Of a DNA stretch of 64,000 bases, positions 6,766 through 14,812 are shown piece by piece (positions within the stretch are counted from its first letter, which is position 1; every line of letters begins with the position of its first letter). Source of the DNA: Kribbella sandramycini. Its GTDB lineage: Bacteria > Actinomycetota > Actinomycetes > Propionibacteriales > Kribbellaceae. Position numbers and translations under genes: made by a program. Where the stretch lies: contig NZ_JABJRC010000002.1 in NCBI RefSeq assembly GCF_013131805.1, positions 248,001 through 312,000 of the forward strand. The letters run 5' to 3'. The notes beneath the pieces were generated by a model. It saw only the letters and a list, made by a program, of their open reading frames with translations, had not been told where the DNA came from and did no database searches.

Positions 6766-8976
6766 CGTGACGTCGGTGAGGGCGGCGGTGGCCTCGGCGA
6801 GGCGTTGCCACTCGCCTACCTGCTCCAGGCCGCGGACTGCTGTGCGGTAGGCCGAGGCTGCTTCGCGGAGGCGGCCCAGGCCGGCCAGGGCGCGGCCTAG
6901 CTCGTAGTGGGCGACGGCCGTGCCCCATTGGTCGTCGTGGGCTTGGAAGACGGCCAGGGCGCGGTTGCTGCGCAGGACGGCCTCCTCGTGCTGGCCCTGG
7001 TTGTTGCGTAGGGCACTGAAGCGGTACTCGGCCATGGCCACGCCTCGTTCGTCGCCGAGGTCGGAGCGCATCTTCAGGGCGAGTTTGAGGCAGGCTGCGG
7101 CCTCGGTGTGCCGCCCGAGCAACTGGAGGGCGTGGGATCGGCGTCCGATCGCCGCTGCTTCGCCCAGCCGGTCGCCGAGCACGCGGCACTGCTCGGCGTG
7201 ATCTGCGTGCCTGGCCTCGGCTTCGGCGTACTGGCCGAGCCCTTCGTAGGCCAGGCCCATTCGGCCGAACAGCTCGGCCTCCTCGGCTGCGAGCGCAGCG
7301 GCGCGCGCATCGGCGAGGCCGAGCTGACAGGAGGCCAGGGCAGCCCGGTAGCGGTGCTGACCGAGCTGGCCGAGGCCGAGCATGCTGTAGGCGAAGGCGC
7401 GCGCAGCGAGGTCACCCAGGCGGTCAGCGACGACACGTGCGTGGTCGGCGACTTCTACCATGTCGGACCAGCGGCAGCGCAGATCGTAGTACCAGGGGAT
7501 CAGTTGGGTGAGGTCGCCGAGCAGCTCGTCGTACTCGCCGTCGGTGCGCTCCCGCGTGCGGCGTACGGCGCCGAGCAGCGAACTGGCCTCGGCGTCGAGC
7601 CAGGCGACCGCTGCGGTGCGCCCACCGGGGAACTCGCCGGACTCCGGCGACAGCGCGGCCGCAGCGCGGCGGGAATGCTCGAAAAGCCAACTGAACAAGG
7701 CCCTCTCGGCCTTGTCGCGCTGAGCGTCGTCTTGTAGCAGCTCACATGCGTAGAGCTGCAGCAGGTCGTGCATGCGATAGCGGCCCGGAGTAGCGGCCAG
7801 ACCGATCAGACTGGCACCGGCCAACACCTCCAGCGCAGCCTCGGCTGGCTCACCGAGCAGCGCGCTGGCGACCTGTACGTCGAAGTCGGCACCAGGCGCG
7901 AGCGCCAACCGCCGGAACAGGCGGCCCGCGATCGGTGGCACCTCGCGGTACGAGAGGGCGAAGGCGCTGCGGACGGCGAGGTCGCCGGCGGTCAGGCGGC
8001 CCAGCCGGTTCTGCTCGTCGCGCAGTAGCTCGGCGAGGTGCGCGATCGACCACTCCGGCCACGCAGCGAGCCGGTTACCGGCGATCCGGACAGCGAGAGG
8101 CAGACGCGCGCAGGCGGCCACCACCTCGGCAACCGACTCCGGCTCCGCCGCAGCGCGTTCGGAACCGACGATGTCGCTCAGCAAGGCCTGGGCGTCGTCC
8201 ATCGTCAGCTCGGCGAGGCCGACGCGTCTGGCACCAGCCAACCCGGTCAGGCGTTGGCGGCTGGTGACGACAACCAGCACGGGGCCTGGGCCGGGGAGCA
8301 GCGCCCGGACCTGGGCCTCGTCTCGCGCGTTGTCGAGCACCAGAACACAGCGTCGGCCGGCCATCCGGGACCGGAACATCGCCGCCGCCTCATCGACTTC
8401 CGGTGGCAGGTGCGCATCCGGTACGCCGAGCGCCCGTAGGAGTCGCCGGAGCACCGCATCGGGCTCGGCTGTGCCCAGCTCAACGAAGAACTGCGCGTCG
8501 CGCAGCCCCAGTCGAAACGCCTGCTGTGCAGCGTGCACTGCCAGCGTCGTCTTGCCGGCACCAGGCTGGCCGGTCACTACGACTGTCACCGGGCCCTGCC
8601 CGGCCAGGCAGTCTGCAGCCGCGCCCATTACGGCTGCCAGCTCTGCGCTGCGGCCTTGGAAGTCAGCTGGCACCGCGGGCAGCTCAGCAATGGTGACTGC
8701 GGCCGCAGCGTCGGCTGCGGGCTCGGAGTGGTTGGTTGCGCGTTCGGCGAGCGCTGCGGCGCGGAGTGCGCGCAGCTCGCCGTCCGTGATGCCGAGCTGG
8801 TGTTCGTAGCGCTCGATCAGATCGGCGGGGGCGAGCCGCCGGCCCTTCTCGTAGTCGGACAGGCCGCCGTGGCCCTGCATGCCGAGGCGGGCGGCGAGCT
8901 GCCGGAGGGAGAGCCCGCGGGCCATGCGGTAGCGCAGCATCGCAGCGCCGAGCGCTGCCAGAGCTGAGCTGTCCAT
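6757..8976 (-). CDS. AfsR-like regulator: XRE HTH, NB-ARC ATPase, TPR repeats
   Basis: A 739-residue STAND-type regulator. Order: an XRE helix-turn-helix (about residues 12-65, LSLRQLAARLGMQGHGGLSDYEKGRR), a linker, an NB-ARC ATPase with P-loop GQPGAGKTTLA, Walker B CVLVLDNARDE and sensor VVVTSRQRL, a winged region with RYRMHDLLQLYACELL, and C-terminal TPR helices. The ATG at 8976 follows GGTGAGG; the longer in-frame extension lacks a ribosome site and similarity. It has an XRE domain instead of the SARP DNA-binding domain seen in the 33.3-36.4 kb paralogue. It is divergent from the secreted M23 peptidase, which may be a target. Confidence 0.9.
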   Translation of the reverse strand: MDSSALAALGAAMLRYRMARGLSLRQLAARLGMQGHGGLSDYEKGRRLAPADLIERYEHQLGITDGELRALRAAALAERATNHSEPAADAAAAVTIAELPAVPADFQGRSAELAAVMGAAADCLAGQGPVTVVVTGQPGAGKTTLAVHAAQQAFRLGLRDAQFFVELGTAEPDAVLRRLLRALGVPDAHLPPEVDEAAAMFRSRMAGRRCVLVLDNARDEAQVRALLPGPGPVLVVVTSRQRLTGLAGARRVGLAELTMDDAQALLSDIVGSERAAAEPESVAEVVAACARLPLAVRIAGNRLAAWPEWSIAHLAELLRDEQNRLGRLTAGDLAVRSAFALSYREVPPIAGRLFRRLALAPGADFDVQVASALLGEPAEAALEVLAGASLIGLAATPGRYRMHDLLQLYACELLQDDAQRDKAERALFSWLFEHSRRAAAALSPESGEFPGGRTAAVAWLDAEASSLLGAVRRTRERTDGEYDELLGDLTQLIPWYYDLRCRWSDMVEVADHARVVADRLGDLAARAFAYSMLGLGQLGQHRYRAALASCQLGLADARAAALAAEEAELFGRMGLAYEGLGQYAEAEARHADHAEQCRVLGDRLGEAAAIGRRSHALQLLGRHTEAAACLKLALKMRSDLGDERGVAMAEYRFSALRNNQGQHEEAVLRSNRALAVFQAHDDQWGTAVAHYELGRALAGLGRLREAASAYRTAVRGLEQVGEWQRLAEATAALTDVTSR

Positions 8977-9101
8977 CGCCTCACCTCGCCCCCAGTGGAC
9001 AGTCTCTGGACGGCATTCCGCCCACAAGATAACCGACGCTGCGTAGTCGGCGGATAGCTTTTCGCCACCGATCCTGTTCCGTCCCATCAGGAGGACCTGT
9101 T

Positions 9102-10274
9102 ATGACGTTCAACTCGCAGCTGCGCTGGGGAGCGGTGCTGTTTTCCGGCGCTCTCGCCGCCGCGATCGCCGTCCCGGCGACGGCCGCCAAGGCCCCGCAG
9201 CCGGACCTGACGCAGGCCGTGTCCGCGAAGGTCGGCGCCGCGAAGTCCAAGACGGCCGCCAGCACCGGAGTCCAGGTCAACGTGACCCGTGGCGCCGGCA
9301 CCGACACCGTCTTCGGTACGACGGTGGCCACGGTCGCCAACGGCGAGGACACCCACCCCGAGGGCTGGTTGTTCGCGGCCCGGTTGGTCAATGGCAAGTG
9401 GCAGGTCGGGCTGGAAGGGGAGCAGGCCTTCACCGACCTGACCGCCGCTTCGCCGGTCGTCTCGGCGAAGGAGAAGCAGCTGTTCGGCCGGTCGGCGTTC
9501 GCGCCGCAGGCGGCCGGCGGCGACTACCGGACCGGCATGCGGCTCCCGTACGCGGTCGGTACGTCGTGGAGCATGCCGGGTGGGGCACACGGCTGGGCCG
9601 GCTCCGATACGCCGTACAGCGCGATCGACCTGGCCGGCGGCAACGGCCAGGTGCTCGCGGCGCGCGGGGGCACGGCGTACACGATGTGCGGTAACGGCAA
9701 GGGCTGGATCCGCGTCATCCACGACCGTGGCTACGCGACCGACTACTACCACCTGCACGGCAACATCGCGGCCAACGGGCTGTCGGTCAGCGAGGGCACG
9801 TTCCTCGGCAACATCGGTACCGATGTCTCCTGCGGCGGGTCCGCGAGCGGTGCGCACGTGCACTTCGCGCTGCGCCAGAACAGCGCCTACGTCGGCATCG
9901 CGGGCCACAACGTCGGCGGCTGGGTCTTCCAGAACTCCTCGGCGTACAACGGCACCGCGCTGCACGGCAGCACCGTCCGCAGCCCGGGCCAGCAGCTCCA
10001 CAACTACGGCGCCCTCGGCTTCACCCAGGGCATCATCGACTCCTTCGGCGGCGGCACCGTCAACAAGCGCACCGGCCCCGGCACCAACTACGCCCTCGCC
10101 GGCTCCATCGCCGACGCCACCACCGTCAACATCTCCTGCTCCAAGGCCGGCACCTCCCACACCGGCCGCTGGGGCACCAGCAACCTCTGGAACCGCCTCA
10201 GCGACGGCACCTGGGTCTCCGACGCCTTCATGTGGACCGGCCTCTCCACCCCCGTGAACGGCACCTGCCCGTAA
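9102..10274 (+). CDS. Secreted M23 metallopeptidase with SH3b-like domain
   Basis: A 390-residue exported protein, with a signal peptide of about 29 residues ending AATAA-type. After a pro-region of about 130 residues comes an M23 (beta-lytic type) domain: GGAHGWAGSDTPYSAIDLAG supplies the first His and Asp zinc ligands and SGAHVHFAL the H-x-H ligand. The last 80 residues (VNKRTGPGTNYALAGSI) are an SH3b-like cell-wall-binding module. The family cleaves Gly- or D-Ala-containing cross bridges of peptidoglycan outside the cell. Start ATG sits 7 nt after AGGAGG. It is monocistronic, with a strong terminator behind it. Confidence 0.92.
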   Translation: MTFNSQLRWGAVLFSGALAAAIAVPATAAKAPQPDLTQAVSAKVGAAKSKTAASTGVQVNVTRGAGTDTVFGTTVATVANGEDTHPEGWLFAARLVNGKWQVGLEGEQAFTDLTAASPVVSAKEKQLFGRSAFAPQAAGGDYRTGMRLPYAVGTSWSMPGGAHGWAGSDTPYSAIDLAGGNGQVLAARGGTAYTMCGNGKGWIRVIHDRGYATDYYHLHGNIAANGLSVSEGTFLGNIGTDVSCGGSASGAHVHFALRQNSAYVGIAGHNVGGWVFQNSSAYNGTALHGSTVRSPGQQLHNYGALGFTQGIIDSFGGGTVNKRTGPGTNYALAGSIADATTVNISCSKAGTSHTGRWGTSNLWNRLSDGTWVSDAFMWTGLSTPVNGTCP

Positions 10275-10286
10275 CCCACCCCAGTC

Positions 10287-10317
10287 GTGGCCGGGGTGCC
10301 CCCAGCACCCCGGCCAC
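10287..10317 (+). terminator. Strong hairpin terminator after the M23 peptidase
   Basis: Perfect 13-bp inverted repeat, GTGGCCGGGGTGC and its complement, around a 5-nt loop, starting 12 nt after the stop codon. There is no T-run, as is usual in high-GC actinobacteria. Confidence 0.85.
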
Positions 10318-10466
10318 TTACGCGTCATCCCAAGTGACTACCGCCCCGGATTGGTCTAAGACCTCGGTATGACATCGGCTCCCGCCGGGGGTTGATGGAA
10401 CCAGCGCCTGGTTTTTCTAAGTTCGTGGATGGCAGATGCCGGGCGGACGAGGAAAGGGCGCGTGAG

Positions 10467-11558
10467 GTGCAGGGGACCACAGCTGCGGGGGCGGAAGAGC
10501 GCCGGGTCGCGTGGGCGGATGTTGCCAAGGGCGTGTGTATTTTGCTGGTGGTGCTGTGGCATGTGCTGATGAAGCACTATCTGCAGATCGATTGGCAGAT
10601 CAAGAGTCCGGTGCAGGGGGCGTGGGGTGCGCTGGGGGAGCAGTTGCTGCCGCTGCGGATGCCGTTGTTCTTCGCGGTGTCGGGGTTCTTCGCGGTGCGG
10701 GCGGTGCAGCGGCCGTGGCCGGTGCTGGCGCGGACGAAGGTGGCGAAGTTCTTCTACCTGTACGCGTTGTGGCTGGTCATCCACACCGTCGTCCTCGCCT
10801 TCGTGCCGGACTTCGGCACCGAGCGGGCGGACGGGCCGCTGAAGTTCCTGGCCCAGTTGACGATCACGCCGTCCAACTTGTGGTATCTGTCCGCGCTCGC
10901 GCTCTACTTCGTGATCGCGAAGGCCGTGCAGCGGGTGCCGGTGTGGGCGGTGCTGGGGGCTGCCTTCGCCTTGTCCGCAACGGCTTCGGCCGGTTTGCTC
11001 GACGTCCCGGGGAACCGCGGCGGCGTCTACCAGAACCTGCTGTTCTTCCTGGCCGGCCTGTACGGCAAGAGCCTGATCGAGGAGCTGGCCGCGCGGGCGA
11101 GCTGGCGACGGCTGCTCCTGCTGGGAGTCCCGTACGCCGGGCTGCTCGCCGTGGTCGAGCTCTTCGACGCCAAGACCTGGTTCGGGTTGTGGCCGGTCGT
11201 GAGCGGCGTCGCGATCGTGCTCGGCGTCACGGCCGCCGGGTTGCTGGCCCGGGTCGAGTGGCTGAGCAACGGGCTGGCGAGTATCGGCCGCCGGACGCTG
11301 CCGATCTACGTGCTGCACATGCCGCTGCTGGCGCTCGTCCACCTCGCGCTGATCAAGCCGCTGTCGGCGGCGGGCCCGGCGACCCAGTGGATCGTGTCGG
11401 TCGCCGAGCCCGTCGTCCTGACGGCGTTCCTGGCCTGGCTGTGCCTGGTGCTCTACCGCTACCTGCCGAAGGCGCTGTTCGAGCTGCCCTTCGGGCTCGG
11501 CGTCAGCCGCAGTGTTGCGCCTTCTCATCGGCGGACATCGCCGCTGTCTTCGCGGTGA
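10467..11558 (+). CDS. Acyltransferase-3 family membrane protein
   Basis: A protein of about 363 residues with some ten hydrophobic segments. It opens with the family hallmark RVAWADVAKGVCILLVVLWHVLM, whose His lies at the end of the first segment, followed by LLPLRMPLFFAVSGFF. Such proteins transfer acyl groups to sugars or other envelope molecules at the membrane; the acceptor here is unknown. I choose GTG at 10467, preceded by GAGGAAAGG, because it puts the start just before the conserved first helix; an ATG at 10395 would add 24 unsupported residues. Its 3' end overlaps the convergent secreted-protein gene by 56 bp. Confidence 0.85.
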   Translation: MQGTTAAGAEERRVAWADVAKGVCILLVVLWHVLMKHYLQIDWQIKSPVQGAWGALGEQLLPLRMPLFFAVSGFFAVRAVQRPWPVLARTKVAKFFYLYALWLVIHTVVLAFVPDFGTERADGPLKFLAQLTITPSNLWYLSALALYFVIAKAVQRVPVWAVLGAAFALSATASAGLLDVPGNRGGVYQNLLFFLAGLYGKSLIEELAARASWRRLLLLGVPYAGLLAVVELFDAKTWFGLWPVVSGVAIVLGVTAAGLLARVEWLSNGLASIGRRTLPIYVLHMPLLALVHLALIKPLSAAGPATQWIVSVAEPVVLTAFLAWLCLVLYRYLPKALFELPFGLGVSRSVAPSHRRTSPLSSR

Positions 11559-12105
11559 TCTGACCGGCGGCGTCCTTCACGGGCGCCGTCGCGTCGAACT
11601 CCTGGTACCAGATGTAGTGGTCGTAGTACTTGTCCGGGAAGTGCATCTCGTACTTCCCGTGCACCTTCTCCATCTCGGTGCTGCGCTCGATCCAGCCCTT
11701 CTCACCAGCCGGGACGTCGACGTTGCTGTCCTGGCCGAAGGTGTTCGAGGTCTCCCAGGTGTGCGAGTACGACGTCTCGATCGACACCTTGAACACCTCG
11801 GAGAACCCGTACTCGGCCGAGAGTGAGACGCCGAAGCTGTTCGACTCCCCGGTCGTCTCCGACCATTTGATCGTGCTGCGCTGCGGCGTACCGGTGCAGT
11901 TGTAGTAGGTGTCGCCGACCTGGTGGACGTCGCCGCGGAAGCGCTCCGGCGCGCCGGACGGGTGGAACACGCAGGTGTCGGTGCCGTTGTTGCATTTGTC
12001 GAGCAGCTCGCGCCCGGTCGGGCCGTCGGCGAAGGCCGGGGCGGCGGTCAGCGTGCCGGCCGCGAGGACTGCGGCACCGGCGAGGATTGCGAGACGTTTC
12101 GGCAT
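11503..12105 (-). CDS. Small secreted protein with aerolysin/ETX-like strand pattern
   Basis: A 200-residue exported protein with a signal peptide of about 26 residues ending AFA. Mature part: four Cys (near DKCNN, DTCVF, YNCTG and the C-terminal QHCG) and a long Ser/Thr-rich alternating-strand region, QRSTIKWSETTGESNSFGVS and on to NVDVPAGEKGW. That alternation followed by V-P-A-G-E resembles the insertion-loop region of aerolysin/ETX-MTX2-type beta-barrel proteins; this is pattern reading, not proof. Similar secreted proteins occur in streptomycetes without assigned function. The ATG at 12105 follows GAGGAGC. The gene lies 18 bp downstream of a crystallin-fold protein gene, so the pair is probably one operon. 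Confidence 0.78.
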   Translation of the reverse strand: MPKRLAILAGAAVLAAGTLTAAPAFADGPTGRELLDKCNNGTDTCVFHPSGAPERFRGDVHQVGDTYYNCTGTPQRSTIKWSETTGESNSFGVSLSAEYGFSEVFKVSIETSYSHTWETSNTFGQDSNVDVPAGEKGWIERSTEMEKVHGKYEMHFPDKYYDHYIWYQEFDATAPVKDAAGQITAKTAAMSADEKAQHCG

Positions 12106-12123
12106 GGCGGTGCTCCTCACTGG

Positions 12124-12657
12124 TCAGCTGAACCCGACCGATTTGGTCCGGTCGTCCATCATCGATCCCACCCAGGCGGTGTTCTGTGTGAACGGGCCGT
12201 CCCGGTCGCCGTTCAGCTCCGGCTCGGGGTAGAGCCAGATCTTGCAGTTCGCCCACGGCTGGACCGAGCTGATCCGGTTCTCCCAGCCCTCGATCGTGTT
12301 CGTCTGATAATTGATCACGCCGTCCGAGCCGTCGCACAGGCCGGCGCCGACCACCGTCCAGCTGGCGCCGCCGAAATCGCGATTGTCGAAGAATGTTCCC
12401 TGAATTACCTCGCCGGCCGCCCGGATATCCTTTGCGAGCGCCGCTCGCCCGGCCGCATCCGGCACCTGCGCCGGGGCGCCAGTGACCTTTCCGTGCGTCG
12501 CCGCGCCGATCGCCGCGGTGAACGTCGCGAAACACGTCGTCCGGCCGGTGGTCATATCCTGCACGCAATGCTCGCCGCCGGGCGGCGCCGCCTGAGCCGG
12601 CGACACCACCCCGGCCAGGCCCAGCACAGCGACCACACCCAATGCCCTCACGGTCAT
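12124..12657 (-). CDS. Secreted beta/gamma-crystallin-fold (peptidase inhibitor I36-like) protein
   Basis: A 177-residue exported protein with a signal peptide of about 22 residues ending AQA. After a Cys-containing linker (HCVQDMTTGRTTCFATF) comes a crystallin-like domain: GTFFDNRDFGGASWTVVG, a Cys pair and WENRISSVQPWANCKIWLYP, close to the pattern of actinobacterial I36 inhibitors of metalloproteinases. Role: probably an extracellular protease inhibitor or calcium-binding stability domain; the substrate protease is not known. ATG 12657 or 12666 are both possible. It is first in an operon with the aerolysin-like protein gene. Confidence 0.82.
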   Translation of the reverse strand: MTVRALGVVAVLGLAGVVSPAQAAPPGGEHCVQDMTTGRTTCFATFTAAIGAATHGKVTGAPAQVPDAAGRAALAKDIRAAGEVIQGTFFDNRDFGGASWTVVGAGLCDGSDGVINYQTNTIEGWENRISSVQPWANCKIWLYPEPELNGDRDGPFTQNTAWVGSMMDDRTKSVGFS

Positions 12658-12839
12658 TTCCCTCATCTCCCGAAGTGTCGTTCGAATCGCTCGATGACAA
12701 TTCGGGACGCTAGCGAGAGCGTTCTCACGCAGCAATACCTGAGCGCCCGGATAACAATTGCTAGATGCCGCTGAAATGCAGCTGAGATCTTGCGCAAAAG
12801 CGCATACGAACGACCGCGCTGGGTATCGCGCGGGCGCGA

Positions 12840-13019
12840 TCAGTCGAAGTCGAAGACCGAGTTGCGGTCGTAGAAGTGCAGCACGTAGCGGCAGTTGTCG
12901 CAGATCAGCAGCGTCATGCGGTGCGACGTGAACCCCCAGGCCGAGTCCTGGCGGGACTCCTCCTGGGAGAACGTCGTACAGCTGCAGAGCGGGCAAGCGA
13001 GCGAAGGCTGGTTCGTCAT
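12840..13019 (-). CDS. 59-residue zinc-ribbon protein
   Basis: A short ORF, ATG 13019 to TGA 12840, giving 59 residues. It has C9-x-x-C12-x-C14 and C40-x-x-C43 (ACPLCSC ... LICDNCRY), a classic four-Cys zinc-ribbon layout, and an acidic tail VFDFD. No signal peptide. The Cys spacing and normal third-position GC bias make it a credible gene despite its size. No function can be assigned. It sits alone between the crystallin-fold gene and a repeat-rich intergenic patch. Confidence 0.72.
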   Translation of the reverse strand: MTNQPSLACPLCSCTTFSQEESRQDSAWGFTSHRMTLLICDNCRYVLHFYDRNSVFDFD

Positions 13020-13056
13020 GCCACCTACGACGTACGAACACCCCGCCCGGTGCCGT

Positions 13057-13311
13057 CCCGTTTGCCTAGCCCGCCCACCACCCGTTTGCCTAGCCCGCCC
13101 ACCACCCCGCGGGAGGGCCCACCGCAGGCGCCTGGCCCTCCCGCCGTTTGCCTAGCCGGCCCACGAAACGGGGGGGTGACGCGGCCGGGAACGGCCGGGC
13201 GGCGCCGGTGGGCGGTGCCGCCCGCGCGTTTGGCTGGCCGGCCCATCGGGTGGCGGGTGGGCCAGTGGCAGGCGGTGGGCCCTCCCACCGTTTGCCTGGC
13301 CGGCCCACGAA
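13057..13311. repeat. Five copies of a 24-bp GC-rich motif
   Basis: The 301-bp gap between the zinc-ribbon gene and the epoxide hydrolase-like gene contains five copies of a 24-bp unit with core CGTTTGCCTAGCC followed by a GCCCAC element. Copies 1 and 2 (13057-13080, 13081-13104) are exact tandem duplicates; copies 3 (13143-13166), 4 (13227-13250, diverged) and 5 (13288-13311) are dispersed. Copies 3 and 5 are embedded in a longer shared block of about 42 bp (13134-13175 and 13277-13318) that adds GGCCCTCCC before and AAACGGGGG after, letting CCGTTT pair with AAACGG as a hairpin. No ORF is convincing here. Confidence 0.75.
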
Positions 13312-13320
13312 ACGGGGGTG

Positions 13321-14613
13321 TCAGCGGAGGGGGTGGAAGGCGGTGCGGAGTTCGGTGGTGAAGAGGTGGGGTTCTTCCCAGGCGGCGAAGTGGCCGCCGC
13401 GGGTGGGTTTGTTGTAGTAGGCGAGGGTTGGGTAGATGTTGCGGACCCAGGTGCGGGGGGCTTGGAAGATCTCGCCGGGGAAGGCGCTGAAGGCTACTGG
13501 GAGGGTGACCGGGGGAGGGGGTGGGTTGGTCGCGCGGGCGCGGGCGCTTTCCCAGTAGATGCGGGCGGAGGAGGCGCCGGTGCCGGTGAGCCAGTAGAGG
13601 GTGATGTTGTCGAGGATGTGGTCGCGAGTGAGGTTGCCGGCCGGGTGGTTGTGCACGAAGGCGCGCGCGATCTTGTCATAGCTGTCGGTGTCGTGGTCGA
13701 GCATCCAGGCGGCCAGCGCGACGGGGGAGTCGAGGAGGGCGTAGCCGATGGTCTGCGGGCGGGTGGTCTGCTCGATGCGGTAGCCGTTGCCGGTGGCATT
13801 GAATTCGGCGACGGCCGCGGCCGCGGCGCGCTCCTCGGCAGTGTCGGTCGGCTGACCACCAGGGGCCAGGGCCGCGCCGAGCAGATTCAGGTGGACGCCG
13901 AGCAATCCGTCGGGCGCCTGGCGAGCGAGGTTGTCGGTGACGGCGGAGCCGACGTCGCCGCCCTGGGCGACGTACCGGTCGTACCCGAGCAGGCGCATCA
14001 GCTGGTGCCAGGCCCGCGCGGTGCGACCCGGATCCCAGCCGATCTCGGTCGGCTGCGCGGAGAAGCCGTACCCGGGGATCGACGGCAGCACCAGGTGGAA
14101 CGCATCCGCCGCCCGGCCGCCGTACGCCGTCGGGTTCGTCAGCGGCCCGACCGTCTCGAGCAGCTCGACGAACGAGCCCGGCCAGCCGTGCGTCATGATC
14201 AGCGGCAGCGCATCCGGATGCGGCGACCGGACATGGACGAAGTGGATGTCGACGCCGTCGATCTCGGTCAGGTACTGCGGGAACTTCCGCAGCTTCGCCT
14301 CGAACCGCCGCCAGTCGTACTTCGTCGCCCAGTAGCGCGCCAGCGCCTTCGTGGTCGCCAACTGCACCCCCTGCGACCGATCGGCCACCAACTCACCCGT
14401 CGGCCAACTCACCGCCCGCACCCGCCGGCGCAGATCCGCCAGCCGCTGCTGCGGGACGTCGACCCGGAACGGCCGGATCTCCGACCCGCCCGAAGCCGGT
14501 ACGGCGGCCACCGTCTCCGCCGCGGTCAGCCCGACCCCGGCGAGCCCAGCCGCCACTCCTCCCTGCAACACCCGACGCCGCGTTGGCCCGAACTCCCCAG
14601 TCGATGAGCGCAC
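13321..14613 (-). CDS. TAT-exported epoxide hydrolase-like alpha/beta-hydrolase
   Basis: A 430-residue protein. N-terminus: twin-arginine signal PTRRRVLQGGVAAG with a hydrophobic run to about residue 40. Next is the epoxide-hydrolase N-terminal domain (IRPFRVDVPQQRLADLRRRV), then HGWPGS (oxyanion), PGYGFS (substrate Tyr region), GGDVGS (nucleophile Asp) and GGHFAAWEEP (catalytic His). The set matches juvenile-hormone/EHN-type epoxide hydrolases; the substrate is unknown. GTG at 14613 is preferred because GAGAGGAAG lies just upstream and it leaves a normal TAT signal. Export of such an enzyme is less common than the cytoplasmic form. Confidence 0.88.
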   Translation of the reverse strand: MRSSTGEFGPTRRRVLQGGVAAGLAGVGLTAAETVAAVPASGGSEIRPFRVDVPQQRLADLRRRVRAVSWPTGELVADRSQGVQLATTKALARYWATKYDWRRFEAKLRKFPQYLTEIDGVDIHFVHVRSPHPDALPLIMTHGWPGSFVELLETVGPLTNPTAYGGRAADAFHLVLPSIPGYGFSAQPTEIGWDPGRTARAWHQLMRLLGYDRYVAQGGDVGSAVTDNLARQAPDGLLGVHLNLLGAALAPGGQPTDTAEERAAAAAVAEFNATGNGYRIEQTTRPQTIGYALLDSPVALAAWMLDHDTDSYDKIARAFVHNHPAGNLTRDHILDNITLYWLTGTGASSARIYWESARARATNPPPPPVTLPVAFSAFPGEIFQAPRTWVRNIYPTLAYYNKPTRGGHFAAWEEPHLFTTELRTAFHPLR

Positions 14614-14812
14614 CGAACTTCCTCTCCCAAGCTGTCCGCTGTCCCTCCGAGCCTGCGCGCCACGCCGATCCCTCGCACCTGGGTAACTCCCTGGCCTCCC
14701 CAGCACCTATGCCATTTGTAGGAAAATTGCGTGATTGAGTTGAACTATTGCGTCGACTTAGCTCCTTCCTTAAGGTGTGCGCACCTCCTCCGCCCCAAGG
14801 AAGGCGCTGCTC

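Noticed and set aside
12658..13041. N-terminal extension of the crystallin-fold gene by 128 residues
   Set aside because: It runs through the zinc-ribbon gene in another frame and would bury the signal peptide.
13057..13311. Possible CRISPR array in the repeat patch
   Set aside because: Copies are irregularly spaced, two are directly abutting with no spacer, units are degenerate and there are no cas genes.
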